Positions 1 through 9,770 of a stretch of DNA of 63,356 nucleotides are shown piece by piece. Where the stretch lies: assembly GCA_937959115.1 (NCBI GenBank), contig CALGAW010000010.1:1-63356 (forward strand), in the 5' to 3' direction. A program made the translations under genes and the position numbers. The notes beneath the pieces were generated by a model. It saw nothing but the letters and a program-made list of their open reading frames with translations. It made no database searches and was not told the origin of the DNA. Position 1 is the stretch's first letter. Each line of letters starts with the position of its first letter. This DNA comes from an uncultured Saprospiraceae bacterium. GTDB lineage: Bacteria > Bacteroidota > Bacteroidia > Chitinophagales > Saprospiraceae.

Positions 1-3000
1 TCCAATAGTAGTTTCAACAGTAGTTGATAATCAAGTGTCTTGTAATGGTGGAGCAGATGGTTCTGTAACTGCAACAGCTTCAAATGGAACACCAGGATAT
101 ACTTATGAATGGAGTGCTAATGCGAATGGTCAAATGACCGCTACAGCAACTGGTCTTGGAGCAGGAACCTACACTGTTACTGCTACAGATTCAAATGGGT
201 GTTTTGCTACAGGGTCTGCTACAATCACAGAGCCAACATTGTTATCTGCCGCTGCTACTGTTGACAGTCAAGTGTCTTGTAATGGTGGAGCAGATGGTTC
301 TGCCACTGCTACTGCTACAGGTGGAACTCCAGGATATTCTTATAATTGGAATGATGGTCAAACTAACCCTACGGCTACTGGCTTAAGTGCTGGAACTTAT
401 ACGGTTACGGTTACCGATACTAACGGCTGTATGGATATTGCTACAGCTACGATTACTGAACCAACGCTTCTTTCTGCTTCAACTACAATTGACAGTCAAG
501 TATCTTGTAATGGTGGTGCAACTGGTTCTGCAACAGTAACTGCGACAGGTGGTACTCCAGGATATTCTTATAATTGGAATGATGGTCAAACAAATCCTAC
601 GGCTACTGGTTTAGGTGCTGGAACTTATACAGTGACAGTTACTGATACTAATGGTTGTACTGATATAGCAACTGCAACGATTACAGAGCCAACCCTATTA
701 TCTGTTGTAACAAACGTTGATAATCAAGCTTCTTGTAGTGGTGGAGCGGATGGTTCGGCTACTGCTAGTGCAACTGGAGGTACGCCAGGATACACTTACA
801 ATTGGAATAATGGTCAAACGACTCCAACCGCAACTGGTCTAAATGCAGGGTCACATCAAGTAACTGTTACCGATTCAAATGGATGCACGGCAACTGCTAA
901 TGTAGTGATCACTCAACCGACTCCTGTAACAGCAACTGCCACTGTGGATGCACAACCAGCTTGTAATGGTAGTTCTGACGGTTCTGCTACTGCAGCAGGC
1001 GGTGGTGGTACACCAACTTATACATTTAACTGGAATGATGGACAAACTACTGCTACAGCAACTGGTCTTGGAGCAGGGTCTTATATTGTAACAGTTTCAG
1101 ATAGTAATGGATGTTCTGCAACAGCTTCAGTTTCTATTTCTGATCCGGCAGCACTTACAGCAAGTGCACAAGCAAATGGTTCTATAAATTGTAATGGTGA
1201 TTCCAATGGTACAGCAACAGCTAGCGCCACTGGTGGAACACCTGGTTATACTTACAACTGGAATAATGGACAGAATACAGCTATCGCAATTAACTTAGGA
1301 GCGGGCGCCTATACTGTTACAGTAACCGACAATAACGGATGTACTGATATTGCAAGTGTTACAATATCAGAACCAACACTTGTTGTTGCAACTATTTCAG
1401 CTTCAACAGATGTTTCCTGTAATGCAGGAGCCGATGGAACCGCAACAGCACAAGGAACAGGTGGTACGCCTGGATATACATATACTTGGAATGATGGGCA
1501 AACCAATCCTACAGCTACTGGTCTTATGGCAGGAACCTACACAGTTACTGTGTCTGATACAAATGGATGTCAAGCAGTAACTACTGCAACGATAACTGAA
1601 CCAACAGCTATTTCTGCAACTGCAACTGAGGACAATGCGGCTTCCTGTAATGGTGGCGCAGATGGTTCTGCAACGGCAACAGGAAATGGAGGAACACCTG
1701 CTTATACATTCAATTGGGATGCAGGTGCTAACAATCAGACAACCGCAACAGCTACTGGCTTATCAGCTGGAACTTATACCGTAACGGTTTCAGATGCTAA
1801 TGGTTGTCCAGTAACTGCTCAAGTGGTAATAGGTGAACCTTCAGTCGTAACTGCAAGCGTAGTATCAAATAATGACGTAACCTGTAATGCAGGAAATGAT
1901 GGTTCGGCTACTGTAACACCGGGAGGAGGAACACCAGGATATACAGTTATTTGGACAAATGGTACGACTACAACTACTGCAACGAATTTAGATGCAGGAA
2001 CACATGTTGTGACAGTAACTGATACAAATGGATGTTCCGCAACTGCAAGTGTTTCAATAAATCAACCAACTCCAATTGTACTATCTGCAACTCAAGATAG
2101 TGGTGTCACCTGCAATGGTTTATCGGATGGTGTAGCCACTGTTACAGCTAGTGGTGGAACACCTGGATATAGTTACAACTGGGATAATGGTGGTACGACT
2201 TCTACTGTCAACAATCTCCCTGCTGGCACACATTCAATCACAGTAACAGATACAAATGGTTGTACAGCGGTAACGACTGTTACAATTACACAACCCAATG
2301 CACTTCAAGCAACTGCTGTTCAAGATAGCCCAGTAAGCTGTTTTGGTGGTGCTGATGGTACAGCTACTGTAACGGTATCAGGTGGTACAAACCCATTTAC
2401 TTATCAATGGGATAATGGTGGAACAACTCCTACAGTTACTAACCTTCCTGCAGGTCCACATACAGTGACTGTTACAGATGATAACAACTGTAGTACCATA
2501 GCAAATGTGATGATTACTCAACCTCCTAGTTTCTCTGCAACGATCCCAACAAGCACCGATGCGAGTTGTACATCTTGTATCGGAACTGCAACTCTAACAG
2601 TATCTGGAGGAACACCAGCATTTACTTACGAATGGAGTAATGGAAGTATTCTTCAGAATCCAACAAACCTATGTGCAGGGTTAAACCTTGTGACAGTTAC
2701 AGATAATAATGGTTGTACAACGACAGCTTCAGTAAGTATTGGAAACTCAACGAGTTTCGCAATTAGTGCTATTGCTACAAATCAATCGATCAGTTGTAAT
2801 AGTGTTTGTGATGGAATAGCCACCGTTACAGCAACTGGAGGAGCGACACCGTACACTTACAATTGGAGTAATGGAGATGCAACGCCAGGCACATCAAATC
2901 TATGTGCAGGAACCTTTACGGTCACTGTAACTGATGACAATGGATGTACAGACATAACACAAATAGTTCTTTCAGAACCTAGTATACTAGGAGGAACAAC

Positions 3001-6000
3001 CACAGTTAATAGCAATTCGTCCTGTTTTGGAACGAGTGATGGGTCTGCTACTGTTAATGGAACAGGAGGAACTTCACCTTATGTTTATACTTGGTCTAAT
3101 GGAAACGGAACAGCAACAGCTACTGGCCTAGGAGCTGGCACTTATACGATAACAATTACGGATACGAATTCTTGTTCAAATACAACTTCTGTTTCAATTA
3201 CGCAACCTACTGAACTTGTGTTTACTGCTGTACAGAATAATGGAGTATCCTGCTTTGGAGACTCTGATGGTTCTGCAACAGTTAGTGGAGCAGGCGGTGT
3301 CCCGGGATATAGTTACCTATGGGATAACGGTGCTACTGTTTCGACTGTCAACAATCTTGATGGCGGACCACATTCCGTAACCGTAACTGATGCTACTGGC
3401 TGTTTCACAGTTGCTACTGTAACCATCAGCGAACCGAGCTTACTAAGTTCTTCTGCTACACTAGATACTGGCGTGAGTTGTTTCGGACAATCAGATGGAT
3501 CTGCAACTGTAACAACTACTGGAGGAACAAACCCATACACGATTATTTGGGATAATAATGAAATGACTGCAACTGCCACAGGCTTAAATGGTGGCGTTCA
3601 TACCGTAACTGTTACAGATAATAATGGATGTGCAAGCACAGCCTCTGTGAATGTTACAGAACCACCAGTATTTGCAGTATCTGTACCAAGCAATACACCT
3701 GCTAATTGTAGTTCGTGTGATGGAACGGCAACGATTGCAGTTTCAGGTGGTACAGCACCATTTACTTATCAATGGAGTAATGGAACTGTCACTACAACAG
3801 CAACGAATCTTTGTACAGGTATTAATACAGTTACTGTAACTGATTCAAACAATTGTACCGCAGTAACTTCAGTTAATATCGGAAACAACTCTACCTTAGG
3901 AATATCAGGTATTACAATTGATGCAACGAATGCTTGTAATGGTGATTGCGATGGTGCATCAACTGTTTCAGTATCTGGTGGAACAACACCTTACTCCTAC
4001 AATTGGAGTAATGGACAAACAGTTGCAACTGCAACAGGATTGTGTGCTGGATCTTATACGGTCACAGTAAGTGACGTTAACGGTTGTGCTTCTGTAGATA
4101 TTGTTAACATTACAGAACCTACGCTATTAACAGGAACGGCAATCGAGTTGATGCCAGTCTCTTGTTTTGGAGGAAGTGATGGAATTATACAAGTCACTCC
4201 AAATGGAGGAACACCAACTTATACTTACAACTGGAATACAGGTGAAATGACTTCAACAGTAACTGGCTTGACTGCTGGCAACTATACAGTGACCATAACA
4301 GATACAAATGGATGTACAGCCACTGCTGGTACTACAGTTAATCAGCCACCAACAGGTGTTACAATTGCAATTACTGGTCAAACACCGTCTAATTGTACTG
4401 CTTGTGATGGTACTGTAGATATTACACCAACAGGAGGAAGTTTACCATACATTTACATCTGGTCAAACGGTAGTGTAATTGAAGATCCTTCAAACTTATG
4501 TCAAGGAACAAATACAGTGACGGTAACGGATGCAAATGGTTGTTCCGCTACAGCGGCCGTATTAATTGGAAACACCTCAACCTTAGTTGTATTCTCTGAA
4601 AATGTTGATGCGAATGTTACTTGCTTCGGAGGATGTGATGGTGCTGCTACTGTAACGGTTACTGGTGGACAAACACCTTACTTATATCAATGGGATATAG
4701 CGGCTGGTGGCCAAACGACTCCATCTGCAACTGGATTGTGTGCAGGAACATACTTTGTAACAATTTCAGATGCCAATGGCTGCCTAGTAGCTGAAGACAT
4801 AACAATCACAGAACCCGCTCAATTGCTTCCTGGACTTTCATCTAGTACAAGCGTAAGCTGTAATGGTGATTCAGATGGAACAGCAAGTGTCACGCCTTCA
4901 GGAGGAACTCCAGGTTATACTTATAATTGGAATACAGGAGCATCAACTGCTGGCTTATCTAATCTACCCGCTGGAACATACTCTGTAACCGTAACTGATA
5001 CGAACGGATGTACTGCAACAGCCTCTGCTACGATAACAGAGCCAGGACCAATTTCGGCCTCAGCAACTGGAGAAGCCTTAAATTGCTTCGGGAATACAGA
5101 TGGTGATATCAACCTAACAGTAAGTGGAGGAACACTCCCCTATTCATTTAACTGGAGTGGTGGTTTACCTGCTGTAGAAGATCCCGCTGGATTACCTGCA
5201 GGAACGTACACCGTAACAGTGACTGACGATGGAGGTTGCAGCGTTACGGCTTCAGCAAGCATTACAGAACCTACACAAATTATAGCAAGTACGACTCAAA
5301 GTTCTACCTCATGTGGCGGCTGTAACGGAGTTGGAACGATCAGCGCAAGTGGTGGAACGCCAGGATATACCTACAATTGGAGTAACGGTCAAACTGGTAC
5401 CTCAGCAACAGGCTTATGTCCAGGTAATTATACTATAACAGTAACAGATAATAACAATTGTGAACTTCTAGAAACAATTACGATATCACAACCAACGACG
5501 ATACTAGTAACAACTACCTTTATTAGTAATGTTAGTTGTAATGGAGGATCGGATGGATCTGCTTCTGCAACTGGTTCTGCTGGTACACCACCATATGGCT
5601 ATCAGTGGACAAGTGGTGAAGTAACGAGTACTGCCACTGGATTATCTGCAGGTGTGAATTTTGTAACCGTGACGGATGCAAATGGATGTTTCAGCACAGG
5701 TTCTGTAATGATAACTGAACCAGCAGCAATTCAAGCTGGACTAATGGGAACAAATGTAAGTTGCAATGGGTTATCGGATGGAAATGTAATTTCAATATTG
5801 TCTGGAGGAACACCAGGATACTTCTACGATTGGAGCACAGGTGGTACAGCACCAGGTATCAATAATGTAGGTGCAGGAACGTATACTGTAACAATTACAG
5901 ACGCAAATGGCTGTATAGCGATAGACTCAATCACATTAACTGAACCTGGCGCAATCACCGCTTCTGCACAAGGAGAAGCCTTAAACTGCTTTGGGAACAC

Positions 6001-9000
6001 AGATGGTGATATCAACCTAACAGTAAGTGGAGGAACACTCCCCTATTCATTTAACTGGAGTGGTGGTTTACCTGCTGTAGAAGATCCTACTGGATTACCT
6101 GCAGGAACGTACACCGTAACAGTTACTGACGATGGAGGTTGCAGCGTTACGGCTTCAGCAAGCATTACAGAACCTACACCAATTATAGCAAGTACGACTC
6201 AAAGTTCTACCTCATGTGGCGGCTGTAATGGAGTTGGAACGATCAGCGCAAGTGGTGGAACGCCAGGATATACCTACAATTGGAGTAACGGTCAAACTGG
6301 TACTTCAGCAACAGGCTTATGTCCAGGTAATTACACAATAACAGTAACAGATAATAACAATTGTGAACTTCTAGAAACAATTACGATATCACAACCAACG
6401 ACGATTCTAGTAACAACTACCTTTATTAGTAATGTTAGTTGTAATGGAGGATCGGATGGATCTGCTTCTGCAACTGGTTCAAATGGTACACTACCATATG
6501 GCTATCAGTGGACAAGTGGTGAAGTCACGAGTACTGCGACTGGATTATCTGCAGGTATGAACTTCGTAACCGTAACGGATGCAAATGGATGTTTCAGCAC
6601 TGGTTCCGTAATGATTACAGAACCGGCGGCCATCCAATCAGGTATCACCGCAACAAATGTGAGTTGTAATGGCTTATCAGATGGTTCTGTTAGTGTTGCA
6701 GTAACTGGAGGAACTCCAACCTATACCTATAGCTGGAATACTGGAGGAACTGGTACAAGCATTAACAATTTACCTGCTGGAACATACACGGTAACCATTA
6801 CAGATGCGAACGGTTGTAGTGTAACGGACGCTGCTACCTTAACTCAACCTGGCGCAATGACTGCCTCCGCAATTGGAGAACTGTTAAGCTGCTTTGGTGA
6901 TACAGATGGTGATATCAATTTAACTGTATTAGGAGGAACGCCACCGTTCGCTTATAACTGGAGTGGTGGTGCCCCGGCAGTTGAAGATCCTTTTGGATTA
7001 ACAGCAGGGACATATACTGTAACCGTTACTGATGGAGGTGGATGTACTGTGACAGCTTCAGCTTCAATTACACAGCCAACACAAATGACTTCAAGCACAT
7101 CACAGAGTTCTGCGACATGTGGCGGATGTAATGGTGTGGCTTCAATAAGCCTTACTGGAGGAACTCCTGGATACACTTACATTTGGAACAATGGTCAAAC
7201 TGGTGGTTCAGCAACAGGTTTATGTCCTGGGAACTACGATGTTACGGCTACTGACAACAATGGATGTACTTTAATTGAGACGGTTACCATTTCTCAACCA
7301 ACTGTCATCAATGTTTCAGCTACTGTAACGAGCAATGTTTCTTGTAATAGTGGCTCAGATGGTAGTGCAACAGCAACAATGAATGGCGGTAATGCACCAT
7401 TTAGTTTCCTATGGGATAATGGTGAAACTGTTAATCCTGCAGTTAATCTAACAGCGGGCACGCACACTGTAACAGTTACAGATGCAAGTGGATGTTTCAA
7501 TACCGCTTCTGTCAATATAACCGAACCTACTGCAATTCTTGTAACAACAATCTCTACGAATATTACTTGTAATGGAAATATTGATGGTACTGCTGGAGCG
7601 AATGCAACCGGAGGTGTAGCACCATACACTTATGCGTGGACTGGAGGACTTACTGGACCAGCTATTGTAAGTTTACCTGATGGAACATATGATGTAACCG
7701 CTACTGACTCTAATGGATGTACTGCAGTAGCAAGTGTAATCATCACTCAACCAGCCGTAATCGTAACATCTATTACAGGAACAGATGAACTGTGTAGTGG
7801 TGGAGCGGATGGAACTGGTACGGTAACTGCACAAGGTGGTGTGGCTCCATTTACATATGTATGGGACAATGGTGAAACATCTAACCCTGCTACTGGCTTG
7901 GATGCAGGTACGCATATGGTATCTATCACCGATGCTAATGGATGTACTGCGGTTGAATCTATACTTATCGGTTCTGGGGCAATACTTATACCGAGTGTTG
8001 TATCTTCAGCACCTACTTGTGCTGGATTAACGAATGGAACGGCAACAGCTTCAGCAAATGGAGGAGCAGCACCTTACACGTATACATGGAATACGAACCC
8101 AGTTCAAACTGGAGCAACAATAAACAATTTACCTTCTGGACCAGTTGTATTAGACATCGTTGATGCAAATGGCTGCTCCGTATCGGTTAATGTTAATATT
8201 GATAATGCGCCAACACAAATTGGATTGACTATTACTGGAACTGACGTTACTTGCTTTGGAAGTGGTGATGGAACTGCTACCGTGGTTGCCACTGGTGGAA
8301 CTCCTAGCTATACTTACATATGGAGTAACGGAAGCACTGGATCTTCAGCATTCAATCTGACTGCTGGCAACTATACAGTGAGTGTGACAGACGCAAATGG
8401 CTGTAGTGAAGTAATCACTGTTGGCATTGCTGCTGCTACACAGATCAGTGCAGCGGTTAATAGTAGTGGATTGAGCTGCTTTGGAGAGACGAATGGTGTG
8501 ATTACAGTTGATACTGCAACAATAAGTGGTGGTTCTGGCCCATACCTTTATTCTCTAAATGGAGTTGACTATGTATTGAATCATCTATTTGTAGGGCTTC
8601 CTGGAGGCACTTACACGCTTTATATCAAAGATGTGGAAGGATGTGTAGTTAGCTACCCAGTAACGGTCTCAGAACCTGCAGAATTGATGGTAGACCTTGG
8701 TCCAGATATCGAATTAGAATTGGGAGACAGCGTGACCTTGTCACCAATGATTGCACCGCTTGGTACTCCAGTATTGTATGAGTGGACCCCTAATCAGTAC
8801 ATCAACTGCACTGATTGTCCTAATCCGACTTCAACACCACTAGAAAACATTACTTATACCTTGATGGTAGTAGATACCTTCTCTGGCTGTACTGCTGAGG
8901 ACGAAGTTTCGATTACAGTGGATAAGACGAGAGATATCTATATTCCGAATGCATTTACACCGAATGGAGATGGAACGAATGATGTATTTATGATCTATTC

Positions 9001-9223
9001 AGGATCTGGAGTACAATCAATCCGTACATTTAAAGTGTTTGACCGTTGGGGTGAATTAGTCTTCGAGGCTGCTAACTTCCAACCGAATGACGCTGTATTT
9101 GGATGGGATGGTCGATTTAAAGGAAAACTCTTGAACCCAGCCGTCTATGTATATTATACAGAGGTTGAGTTTATCGATGGAGCTGTTGAGTTTTATAAAG
9201 GAGATGTTACCTTAATCAAATAG
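1..9223 (+). CDS. Giant SprB-repeat surface adhesin, 5'-truncated, T9SS type B sorting domain
   Basis: The reading frame is open from base 2, so the true start lies outside the window; a GTG at 35 is only an internal codon. About 3,070 codons are visible. I count 38 SprB repeats of about 75 residues, each with an SC(N/F)G..DG motif, a GGTP.YTY.W core, an L.AGTYTVTVTD segment and NGC. A PKD-like segment with a CTDC motif follows, and the last ~100 residues form the gliding motility-associated (type B) CTD, with IPNAFTPNGDGTND, FDRWGE, GWDGRFKG and VYVYYTE motifs. By family knowledge the product is exported by the T9SS and displayed on or released from the cell, as SprB is in gliding Flavobacterium. 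Role in motility or adhesion is inference. Repeats 23-34 form a 903-bp higher-order repeat. A strong terminator follows directly. Confidence 0.93.
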   Translation, partial: PIVVSTVVDNQVSCNGGADGSVTATASNGTPGYTYEWSANANGQMTATATGLGAGTYTVTATDSNGCFATGSATITEPTLLSAAATVDSQVSCNGGADGSATATATGGTPGYSYNWNDGQTNPTATGLSAGTYTVTVTDTNGCMDIATATITEPTLLSASTTIDSQVSCNGGATGSATVTATGGTPGYSYNWNDGQTNPTATGLGAGTYTVTVTDTNGCTDIATATITEPTLLSVVTNVDNQASCSGGADGSATASATGGTPGYTYNWNNGQTTPTATGLNAGSHQVTVTDSNGCTATANVVITQPTPVTATATVDAQPACNGSSDGSATAAGGGGTPTYTFNWNDGQTTATATGLGAGSYIVTVSDSNGCSATASVSISDPAALTASAQANGSINCNGDSNGTATASATGGTPGYTYNWNNGQNTAIAINLGAGAYTVTVTDNNGCTDIASVTISEPTLVVATISASTDVSCNAGADGTATAQGTGGTPGYTYTWNDGQTNPTATGLMAGTYTVTVSDTNGCQAVTTATITEPTAISATATEDNAASCNGGADGSATATGNGGTPAYTFNWDAGANNQTTATATGLSAGTYTVTVSDANGCPVTAQVVIGEPSVVTASVVSNNDVTCNAGNDGSATVTPGGGTPGYTVIWTNGTTTTTATNLDAGTHVVTVTDTNGCSATASVSINQPTPIVLSATQDSGVTCNGLSDGVATVTASGGTPGYSYNWDNGGTTSTVNNLPAGTHSITVTDTNGCTAVTTVTITQPNALQATAVQDSPVSCFGGADGTATVTVSGGTNPFTYQWDNGGTTPTVTNLPAGPHTVTVTDDNNCSTIANVMITQPPSFSATIPTSTDASCTSCIGTATLTVSGGTPAFTYEWSNGSILQNPTNLCAGLNLVTVTDNNGCTTTASVSIGNSTSFAISAIATNQSISCNSVCDGIATVTATGGATPYTYNWSNGDATPGTSNLCAGTFTVTVTDDNGCTDITQIVLSEPSILGGTTTVNSNSSCFGTSDGSATVNGTGGTSPYVYTWSNGNGTATATGLGAGTYTITITDTNSCSNTTSVSITQPTELVFTAVQNNGVSCFGDSDGSATVSGAGGVPGYSYLWDNGATVSTVNNLDGGPHSVTVTDATGCFTVATVTISEPSLLSSSATLDTGVSCFGQSDGSATVTTTGGTNPYTIIWDNNEMTATATGLNGGVHTVTVTDNNGCASTASVNVTEPPVFAVSVPSNTPANCSSCDGTATIAVSGGTAPFTYQWSNGTVTTTATNLCTGINTVTVTDSNNCTAVTSVNIGNNSTLGISGITIDATNACNGDCDGASTVSVSGGTTPYSYNWSNGQTVATATGLCAGSYTVTVSDVNGCASVDIVNITEPTLLTGTAIELMPVSCFGGSDGIIQVTPNGGTPTYTYNWNTGEMTSTVTGLTAGNYTVTITDTNGCTATAGTTVNQPPTGVTIAITGQTPSNCTACDGTVDITPTGGSLPYIYIWSNGSVIEDPSNLCQGTNTVTVTDANGCSATAAVLIGNTSTLVVFSENVDANVTCFGGCDGAATVTVTGGQTPYLYQWDIAAGGQTTPSATGLCAGTYFVTISDANGCLVAEDITITEPAQLLPGLSSSTSVSCNGDSDGTASVTPSGGTPGYTYNWNTGASTAGLSNLPAGTYSVTVTDTNGCTATASATITEPGPISASATGEALNCFGNTDGDINLTVSGGTLPYSFNWSGGLPAVEDPAGLPAGTYTVTVTDDGGCSVTASASITEPTQIIASTTQSSTSCGGCNGVGTISASGGTPGYTYNWSNGQTGTSATGLCPGNYTITVTDNNNCELLETITISQPTTILVTTTFISNVSCNGGSDGSASATGSAGTPPYGYQWTSGEVTSTATGLSAGVNFVTVTDANGCFSTGSVMITEPAAIQAGLMGTNVSCNGLSDGNVISILSGGTPGYFYDWSTGGTAPGINNVGAGTYTVTITDANGCIAIDSITLTEPGAITASAQGEALNCFGNTDGDINLTVSGGTLPYSFNWSGGLPAVEDPTGLPAGTYTVTVTDDGGCSVTASASITEPTPIIASTTQSSTSCGGCNGVGTISASGGTPGYTYNWSNGQTGTSATGLCPGNYTITVTDNNNCELLETITISQPTTILVTTTFISNVSCNGGSDGSASATGSNGTLPYGYQWTSGEVTSTATGLSAGMNFVTVTDANGCFSTGSVMITEPAAIQSGITATNVSCNGLSDGSVSVAVTGGTPTYTYSWNTGGTGTSINNLPAGTYTVTITDANGCSVTDAATLTQPGAMTASAIGELLSCFGDTDGDINLTVLGGTPPFAYNWSGGAPAVEDPFGLTAGTYTVTVTDGGGCTVTASASITQPTQMTSSTSQSSATCGGCNGVASISLTGGTPGYTYIWNNGQTGGSATGLCPGNYDVTATDNNGCTLIETVTISQPTVINVSATVTSNVSCNSGSDGSATATMNGGNAPFSFLWDNGETVNPAVNLTAGTHTVTVTDASGCFNTASVNITEPTAILVTTISTNITCNGNIDGTAGANATGGVAPYTYAWTGGLTGPAIVSLPDGTYDVTATDSNGCTAVASVIITQPAVIVTSITGTDELCSGGADGTGTVTAQGGVAPFTYVWDNGETSNPATGLDAGTHMVSITDANGCTAVESILIGSGAILIPSVVSSAPTCAGLTNGTATASANGGAAPYTYTWNTNPVQTGATINNLPSGPVVLDIVDANGCSVSVNVNIDNAPTQIGLTITGTDVTCFGSGDGTATVVATGGTPSYTYIWSNGSTGSSAFNLTAGNYTVSVTDANGCSEVITVGIAAATQISAAVNSSGLSCFGETNGVITVDTATISGGSGPYLYSLNGVDYVLNHLFVGLPGGTYTLYIKDVEGCVVSYPVTVSEPAELMVDLGPDIELELGDSVTLSPMIAPLGTPVLYEWTPNQYINCTDCPNPTSTPLENITYTLMVVDTFSGCTAEDEVSITVDKTRDIYIPNAFTPNGDGTNDVFMIYSGSGVQSIRTFKVFDRWGELVFEAANFQPNDAVFGWDGRFKGKLLNPAVYVYYTEVEFIDGAVEFYKGDVTLIK
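5056..7764 (+). repeat. 903-bp higher-order tandem repeat (three copies of a four-SprB-repeat unit)
   Basis: The landmark TGGTGATATC falls at 5101, 6004 and 6907, giving an exact 903-base (301-codon) period. Copy 1 spans about 5056-5958, copy 2 about 5959-6861 and copy 3 about 6862-7764. Copies 1 and 2 differ at roughly 25 positions over about 650 bases by eye, mostly third codon positions; copy 3 is clearly more diverged. Each copy encodes four consecutive SprB repeats in the same order, the second carrying the CGGC motif. The boundaries are approximate because all SprB repeats share weak similarity. Confidence 0.88.
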
Positions 9224-9247
9224 GAATCTAACGATTTTAATTACAGA

Positions 9248-9276
9248 GGGATGCCGATTATCGGTGTCCCTTTTTT
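9248..9276 (+). terminator. Intrinsic terminator of the giant SprB gene
   Basis: A 10-bp stem (GGGATGCCGA with TCGGTGTCCC, including G-U pairs) encloses a TTA loop and is followed by six T's. It lies 24 bases after the TAG stop. Confidence 0.85.
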
Positions 9277-9350
9277 GTTGGGAAATTCTAGTAGTTAATC
9301 AGATAAACTATTGATACAAGAATATTCTAAAATAGGGATTTGTTGTTCAA

Positions 9351-9548
9351 ATGAAGCTAGATCTACCGACTGGTGTTTATCTTATAGTAGTTGAGCATGG
9401 TAATGGTAACAAACTTGTGAGACGACTAGTAAAAGAAATGAGTGACCAGTTACTTTTTCAAAAAGCGAAAGGTCTTCCGTTATATCAAAATCAACTTAAC
9501 CTACTATTAAACAGTTTTTTACGTTACCAAAAACCTTTCACTTCTTAA
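9351..9548 (+). pseudogene. Remnant of a T9SS type A C-terminal sorting domain
   Basis: The first ~28 residues, with LPTGVYLIVV and NKLVRRLVK, match the last two strands of the type A Por-secretion CTD (consensus L.sGvYli.i....g....kkiik). Nothing upstream in the frame supports the rest of a secreted protein: a TAG lies at 9333, only 18 bases before the ATG. Sorting domains normally end within a few residues of the K-rich strand, but here about 38 unrelated residues continue. I read this as the tail of a lost secreted-protein gene fused to random sequence. A functional 65-residue protein is the less likely alternative. Confidence 0.55.
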
Positions 9549-9562
9549 AGAAGTAACAGGTT
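9529..9562 (-). terminator. Intrinsic terminator of the M48 protease gene (leftward)
   Basis: Read on the minus strand, a 14-position stem (AACCTGTTACTTCT with AGAAGTGAAAGGTT, one mismatch and one wobble, TTA loop) is followed by a T-run. It lies about 210 bases beyond the M48 stop codon. It resembles the hairpin at 17745-17781 in sequence. Confidence 0.6.
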
Positions 9563-9770
9563 GCTCGTTCATTACTTTTAACCAAATGTAGTTTGTTAGT
9601 TATACGTTCAAATTTCACTAATTTGCCTTTTCGTTCAGGCAGTACCTGATTGATTTTTTACGACAGCTAGTTTGTTTTGGTTGATTTAATCTTCAAACTT
9701 CGTAAACGCTCCTATATTTTTTCCGTTTTATTGAAGGAGGAAGGTAGAATTGGGCAACTAAAGAAGATGT

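Noticed and set aside
7294-7629. Minus-strand frame of 111 codons inside the giant SprB gene, and similar antisense frames throughout it
   Set aside because: They arise from the Thr/Ala/Gly/Val-rich codons of the repeats (SVTVTVY-type shadow peptides), have no start context, and repeat with the SprB period.
1-8680. Regular repeats resembling a CRISPR or satellite array
   Set aside because: The period is about 225 bases, fully in frame, and encodes a known protein repeat; there are no short identical repeats with unique spacers.
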